Positions 58,941 to 64,000 of a stretch of 64,000 nucleotides of DNA are shown here, piece after piece. Source of the stretch: Tethya wilhelma (taxonomy: Eukaryota; Porifera; Demospongiae; Tethyida; Tethyidae). The first letter of the stretch is position 1, and every line of letters begins with the position of its first letter. The stretch lies in the NCBI GenBank assembly GCA_964030475.1, contig CAXIPT010000001.1, forward strand, positions 22,970,776-23,034,775, given 5' to 3'. Below the pieces are notes generated by a model that was not told the origin of the DNA, made no database searches, and saw only the letters and a list, made by a program, of their open reading frames with translations. A program made the translations under genes and the position numbers.

Positions 58941-61900
58941 ATGATGAAGACAACTAGACATAACCTTCAAAGCTACAGCTTTATAGTTCTTTTAATGCTA
59001 GGGAACTATTTGGTGGCTTCACATGAAAATGGAAACCACTTGCAAACAGATGTACATGTATGTTTTAACCATTGCAATGAGAGTGGTGACTGCTTCTCAA
59101 TCACTGACCTACAGAGCAAGTTAAGTCAACGAAGTAATGTCAGTTCAACACAAGTTCAACTATGCTCACAAAATGTTGAGCTCAAAGTACCACTAAGACT
59201 AAAAGGTGTCAATAATCTTACTATTACAGGCATCACAAATAAAACCATCATCAACTGTACTGGATTTCATAACGCAGGCTTTGAGTTTATTCAAATCACA
59301 AACTTGCTCATAAAAAATGTGAATATTATTGGCTGTGGAGTGGTGTACAATACAACCACATTCATGACCACTATTCACATTTTGAACTGTACCAATGTCG
59401 CCATTATCAACACAACTGTAAGGAATGGAATAGGATCAGGTGTGGTTTTTAACAACACAAATGGCAGGAATGAAGTCACCAAATCAACATTCGCCAACAA
59501 TACTGGAAGTGGCGTGGAAAATGGAGGTGGGGTTTATGTTGCATTCTATTACATGTCCAAAGAGTGTGGGGCTTCAGATTACACATTTCAAGAGTGTAAT
59601 TTCACAGACAACCAAATAAAGATGAACTACACTTCTAAGAACGCTACGTTTCCAGGTGCAGGAAGAGGTGGAGGCATGATGATACTGTTTGCAAAGTCAA
59701 GCTCAACGAATAGAATATCAATAGAAGGTTGCATATTTCAGAGGAATAGAGCTATATGGGGAAGTGGGATAAATGCTTTGTATGCCGATCACTCTAGCAA
59801 CAATAGTGTCAGTATTAAGGACACCTCATTTAATCAAAACAACTGCACCTATGCTGGAGGAGGAATTGATATTGGCATGACTTGGAAAACATCCAACAAC
59901 AACTTTGTGTGTCAAAATTGTACATTTGTTGAGAACAGTGCCAAGATTGGAGGTGGAACAGCAGTCTACTCAGTACAAGGCCTGCCCTTCAGAGAAACTA
60001 GTTTATTATTTATAGAATGCGAATGGGAAAGAAACATTGCCCAATACGGAGCAGCAATTGACCTCACACCAATAAAATACCTTACAGAGTATCGCAATGG
60101 ACAAACACCTGAACCAATTTTTGAAAACTGCAAGTTTTTACACAACAATGTAAGGGGAAGAAACAACACATACAACCGACACAACTTTGAGTCACTACCT
60201 CAATACGAGCATGGACGTGGCACATTTCTAATGACAGACTTCAATGTAACCTTTGTTGGAAACACTGAATTCAGTGGCAATGAAGGCTCAGCCATTTATG
60301 CTATTTCTTCTGACCTGCAGTTTGCAGATGGATCTATTTCAGAATTTAGAAATAACAGTGGAACATATGGTGGGGCAATTGCTTTGATTGGCCTCTCAGC
60401 AATCGTTGTAAAGGACAATGTTACAGTGATGATGACACACAACAGAGCACTCAGTAAAGGAGGAGCAATATATTATTTCTCTCTTGATAATCATGATTAT
60501 GTTTTCTCGTACAATTGCTTCATCAGGTACCAAGGAGAATACCTGCCTACTATCAAAGTCCCAAACATACAATTCTACTTCTGCAATAACAGTATCGGAG
60601 ATTCAAATTCTGCAACAAACAGTACCATAGGCAATGGAAACTCTATTCATGCATCAAGTATGTTACCTTGCTTCAGAATGTGTGGAATACACACACCAGA
60701 CAAAATCACCATTGAAAACACACTTAATTGTATAGGAAACTTCACTTTTGACGATCATGACCTAAAAATATCAACTTCTACTTCACATTTCAGCATTATT
60801 GATGGGGAAGACTTCAAAACAACTCGTAAAGTAATACCTGGTAAAATATTTACTTTACCTCTGATTCAATTGGACGATTACAACCAAACAATTGAACAAG
60901 GCAAACTCAGGCTATCTATACAAAACTACAACCAGTCAGTAATCACAGCTGTGAACTCTGATGCATATGTCCATAACAACAGTATTCAACTATTTGGCAA
61001 CATAGGAGACAGTGGAATAATAACCCTTACCACAACAGGATTTCGTGAGATATCAGTTTGCTTTGGAGTTGAAATGAGAGAGTGTCCTCCACTCTTTCAC
61101 TTAGAAACTGACCACATTCTTCACCACAGGCCTTTCTGTGTATGCACACCAAACTACAATGTTTCTTATGTTGGACTTCATGAATGTCACAACCGTCGGT
61201 TTCGAGCCTCTCTGAGGCATGGCTTTTGGATAGGGTACACAGAGAGTGAAACGGCCAAGCACCTACTGTATGGTTACTGTCCAGACACCTATTGTTTCAA
61301 TGGTCGGCACAGTAAACGTTACCACAAGCTAACAACAGAAGTATCAAAAGATCTTCTTGACAAAACAGTTTGTGGTGTGAGTAGAACAGGCGTTGTGTGT
61401 GGAGAATGTCGTACAAACTACTCAGTGCATTATCACAGTCAGCATTTCAAGTGTGAACCTAACCAACTGTGTGCAATAGGATGGTTGCTATACATCATAT
61501 CAGAACTGCTGCCCCTGACGTTGCTCTTTGGTGTAATAATGGCATTTGATATCAGCTTCACATCAGGTGCTCTCAATGGATTCATCTTTTTTGCGCAAGT
61601 GTTTGACTCCATATCTGACAATGCACAGGGATTTATACTCTACACAGACACTGTAAACATTCTATATGTGATTGCACGTACAATATACAAACTTTTCAAT
61701 TTTGACTTTTTCACTGTTGACCAACTTTCGTACTGTTTGTGGAAGGGTGCAACAACACTGGACATACTAGCATTCAAATTCCTGACTGTTGTTTATGCCT
61801 TGGTGCTTGTTTGCGTAACCATTTGGCTATCAGATCGTTTGGGAAAGTGTTGCAATCACGGGAGGAGGAAAAAATCAATCACAAGATCAGTAACACACGG

Positions 61901-62759
61901 CCTCTCAGCCTTCCTTGTTATGGTGCATGCTCAATGTACTTCTGTTTCATTCAAAATACTTCAGTTTGCACATCTTTTTTCATATGGGTCCCCATCTATC
62001 AAGAAAACAATTGTATTCTACCAAGGAAACATTGAATATTTATCTGCTAAGCACTTGCTTTACGCTATTCCAGCACTACTGTGCATCTTGACTATAGTAA
62101 TACTTCCACCAATAGTGCTACTGACATATCCTCTGTGCAATAAGATCATAGCATTTTTAAAGTTAGATAATTGGAGAGTAATTTTGTGGATATCCAGGAG
62201 GATACCAATGATCAGAGTAAAGCCAATGATTGATGCCTTCCAGGGCTGTTTCAAAGACAACTATCGTTACTTTGCTGGACTGTACTTTGTGTATCGTATA
62301 GCTTTCATAGCCTGTACATTTGCCAAAACAGTGAATGAAGTACACACAATGTTGGAACTACTACTCATCACCATACTGGTGATACATGCACTTACATGGC
62401 CATATGAGAAACATAAGCATAACATAGTGGATGGTCTCATTATTTTCAACTTAGCTGTGATAAACACACTAGCTATCTTTTGCTACAATTATGCCCAGTT
62501 TGGATCACACTATCAAAGAAGCATCACAATAGCAAGTTCTATTCAACTGGTCTTTATCTATGCTCCTTTAGTGTACATCATACTGCACACTATTGTGATG
62601 GCAGTTCAGAGAGTGAAAGCCAAATGTTTTGGAAGAGAAGATGGTGAGCTGTTAAGGGAAATGTGGAGAGATGAAGATTTACCAGCAAGACTACAAGACC
62701 TCCAAGATTTATCCGATACTGAGAGTGAAGCAGAATATCAACTTCATCAAGAGTACTAA
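58941..62759 (+). CDS. Pmp-repeat ectodomain / multi-TM receptor-like protein, intact, intronless
   Basis: 1,272 residues in one exon. Residues 1-27 form a signal peptide (YSFIVLLMLGNYLVASHENG). Up to about residue 560 the ectodomain is Asn/Ser/Thr-rich with many N-glycosylation sites and repeated FxxN and GG[AG]-type motifs (FQRN, FVEN, GGAIALIG, GGAIYYFS, GGGIDIGM), as in chlamydial polymorphic membrane protein repeats and parallel beta-helix proteins. A Cys-rich juxtamembrane module follows (CVCTPNYN at about 733; VVCGECRTNYS at about 818). From about 845 to 1,220 there are eight or nine hydrophobic helices, then an acidic tail (SDTESEAEYQLHQEY). I infer a surface receptor or adhesion protein of a family expanded in sponges; no ligand or enzyme motif is visible. 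AATAAA lies near 62934. Confidence 0.82.
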   Translation: MMKTTRHNLQSYSFIVLLMLGNYLVASHENGNHLQTDVHVCFNHCNESGDCFSITDLQSKLSQRSNVSSTQVQLCSQNVELKVPLRLKGVNNLTITGITNKTIINCTGFHNAGFEFIQITNLLIKNVNIIGCGVVYNTTTFMTTIHILNCTNVAIINTTVRNGIGSGVVFNNTNGRNEVTKSTFANNTGSGVENGGGVYVAFYYMSKECGASDYTFQECNFTDNQIKMNYTSKNATFPGAGRGGGMMILFAKSSSTNRISIEGCIFQRNRAIWGSGINALYADHSSNNSVSIKDTSFNQNNCTYAGGGIDIGMTWKTSNNNFVCQNCTFVENSAKIGGGTAVYSVQGLPFRETSLLFIECEWERNIAQYGAAIDLTPIKYLTEYRNGQTPEPIFENCKFLHNNVRGRNNTYNRHNFESLPQYEHGRGTFLMTDFNVTFVGNTEFSGNEGSAIYAISSDLQFADGSISEFRNNSGTYGGAIALIGLSAIVVKDNVTVMMTHNRALSKGGAIYYFSLDNHDYVFSYNCFIRYQGEYLPTIKVPNIQFYFCNNSIGDSNSATNSTIGNGNSIHASSMLPCFRMCGIHTPDKITIENTLNCIGNFTFDDHDLKISTSTSHFSIIDGEDFKTTRKVIPGKIFTLPLIQLDDYNQTIEQGKLRLSIQNYNQSVITAVNSDAYVHNNSIQLFGNIGDSGIITLTTTGFREISVCFGVEMRECPPLFHLETDHILHHRPFCVCTPNYNVSYVGLHECHNRRFRASLRHGFWIGYTESETAKHLLYGYCPDTYCFNGRHSKRYHKLTTEVSKDLLDKTVCGVSRTGVVCGECRTNYSVHYHSQHFKCEPNQLCAIGWLLYIISELLPLTLLFGVIMAFDISFTSGALNGFIFFAQVFDSISDNAQGFILYTDTVNILYVIARTIYKLFNFDFFTVDQLSYCLWKGATTLDILAFKFLTVVYALVLVCVTIWLSDRLGKCCNHGRRKKSITRSVTHGLSAFLVMVHAQCTSVSFKILQFAHLFSYGSPSIKKTIVFYQGNIEYLSAKHLLYAIPALLCILTIVILPPIVLLTYPLCNKIIAFLKLDNWRVILWISRRIPMIRVKPMIDAFQGCFKDNYRYFAGLYFVYRIAFIACTFAKTVNEVHTMLELLLITILVIHALTWPYEKHKHNIVDGLIIFNLAVINTLAIFCYNYAQFGSHYQRSITIASSIQLVFIYAPLVYIILHTIVMAVQRVKAKCFGREDGELLREMWRDEDLPARLQDLQDLSDTESEAEYQLHQEY

Positions 62760-63154
62760 GAATGAACACTAAGAACAGTTTGCCTATCAGTTAACCTACA
62801 GCAGCTACGTGGAAATTACTGTGTAATAAGAAGAGTTTATTTTACAACACACATGTAAACAAACAAACATACACTATATAGGCTGGTCTCTTACTATTGC
62901 ACACTAGTTGTGTTGTTTTTAGAAGCATAAAAAAATAAACCATACACTACAGTTACATGATACACTGTACAAGTATTGAATCGATCAAAAAGTAAATCAA
63001 GCTAGAATGGCTGCCATAGAATGTAAAAAATGAATCAGGCAGAATTCAAACATTACGCTGTGGTGCTGGTCATTGGTTTCAGCTTCTCTGTTGTAGGTAT
63101 TCATGATCAAACAAACAATCCAGTAACCCTCACTAGTGACATACATATCAAGGT
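62760..63154. other. 3' flank of the Pmp-repeat gene
   Basis: Contains the probable polyadenylation signal near 62934 and no further feature. No upstream HEATR1 exon is seen. Confidence 0.5.
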
Positions 63155-63849
63155 CTCAGGTGCATTAAGGCCTGACCCCTCGTGACCCCGCATTTAAGGT
63201 GCTAATTAATACTTGAAATTGAAATATCTTTTTTTGTACACATGTAAACAACCCTAAACTTTGTATAAAAATTGAAACTGGTATTCTTTGCTCATCTGTA
63301 AACTTAAGTTGTCACATGACCTCGAATATTTGAATAATGGCGAAGTAAATTAGTGAAAAAATTCATCCTCCGAGGGCACATGGTTGCCATGGAGATATAA
63401 GGTTCATATTGAGTATATATGTTAATTAGGTTAATAACTAATTAATTATTCATGCGGATCATGAATAAATGAATATTTAATGAGATATGGAATTTAGTTA
63501 GGGTGTGCTTTTATTAGAAAATGAGCATATCTCATTAAATATTCATTTATTCATGATCTGCATGAATAATTAATTAGTTATTAACCTAATTAACATATAT
63601 ACCCAATATGAACCTTATATCTCCATGGCAACCATGTGCCCTCGGAGGATGAATTTTTTCACTAATTTACTTCGCCATTATTCAAATATTCGAGGTCATG
63701 TGACAACTTAAGTTTACAGATGAGCACAGAATACCAATTTCAATTTGTATACAAAGTTTAGGGTTGTTTACATGTGTCCAAAAAAAGATATTTCAATTTC
63801 AAGTTTTAATTAGGTCCTTAATAGCAAGTCAGGCCTTAATGCACCTGAG
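63155..63849. mobile_element. 695-bp near-perfect palindrome (long foldback element)
   Basis: CTCAGGTGCATTAAGGCCTG on the left is mirrored by CAGGCCTTAATGCACCTGAG on the right. The arms of about 330 bp match almost throughout, around a loop of about 30 bp at 63490-63520. It has no coding capacity. Origin as a MITE or a local inverted duplication is open. Confidence 0.85.
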
Positions 63850-64000
63850 GTTGGAAATGAAGGTCATGAGCCCCATTCTGCATTCTGAGCTTCATAGCCC
63901 ACGTACCAACAGCTTGGATCAGTAGAATTAATTTACAATTAATTAGCCAACAAACTAATATTTTAGCATGCAAAGAGATCAGTGTACACAACACAAAAAA
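63850..64000. other. Window end
   Basis: AT-rich sequence with no feature seen. Confidence 0.4.

Noticed and set aside
1..64000. CRISPR arrays, operons, tRNA or rRNA genes
   Set aside because: The tandem repeats seen are microsatellites or element-internal; no cloverleaf or rRNA-like sequence was recognised by eye, and the genes are animal-type with introns.

Overview
The window looks like draft genomic sequence from a demosponge, probably Amphimedon queenslandica or a close relative. The clues are compact intron-rich animal genes with GT/AG introns, AT-rich intergenic DNA full of foldback elements, intronless genes for a Pmp-repeat/multi-TM receptor type I associate with sponges, a kinase-coiled coil-kelch fusion and a ZU5/death-domain protein. 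The species is an inference; no search was run. Seven runs of N (18212, 32036, 33823, 38488-38509, 43280, 46072, 56613) mark contig joins, and several apparent duplications or missing exons sit at those joins.

Layout. 1-6130 (+): 3' part of a CARD-like/ZU5/UPA-like/death-domain signalling gene ending in a CaaX box. 7133-11092 (+): a second intact copy of its five C-terminal exons. 11516-13837 (-): intronless protein kinase-coiled coil-kelch gene. 13838-20180: element-rich intergenic DNA with a 1,450-bp contig-overlap artefact. 20181-29051 (+): complete 23-exon ERCC6L2-like SNF2 helicase. 29250-30158 (-): cytosolic sulfotransferase, divergent from a small first exon resembling an AKR7-type aldo-keto reductase; the pair is repeated at 32037-32795, with the second sulfotransferase cut by a gap. 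34091-41149 (-): seven-exon secreted LDLR class B (YWTD)/EGF protein whose third intron holds a hAT-like transposon, itself containing a TTAA-flanked element with a decayed P2X7-intracellular-domain-like gene. 45148-58738 (-): 21 exons of HEATR1/UTP10, incomplete at both ends and in the middle. Three intronless + strand membrane-protein genes (43281-44188 truncated, 53232-55189 frameshifted, 58941-62759 intact) lie beside or inside HEATR1.

Functional picture. Housekeeping genes (ERCC6L2 for DNA repair, HEATR1 for ribosome biogenesis, sulfotransferase for conjugation) are interleaved with likely sensing or signalling genes (ZU5-death, kinase-kelch, Pmp-TM receptors). No operon-like organisation is expected.

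Mobile DNA. The clearest new pattern is a set of short foldback elements, most with termini TAG(C/T)CTC, bounded by 9-bp target duplications (Mutator-like). Several are confirmed by empty sites in neighbouring paralogous DNA, and one subgroup carries a small peptide-coding segment. Exon borders below were read by eye from splice signals and reading-frame continuity; gene identities rest on recalled family motifs and human homologues.
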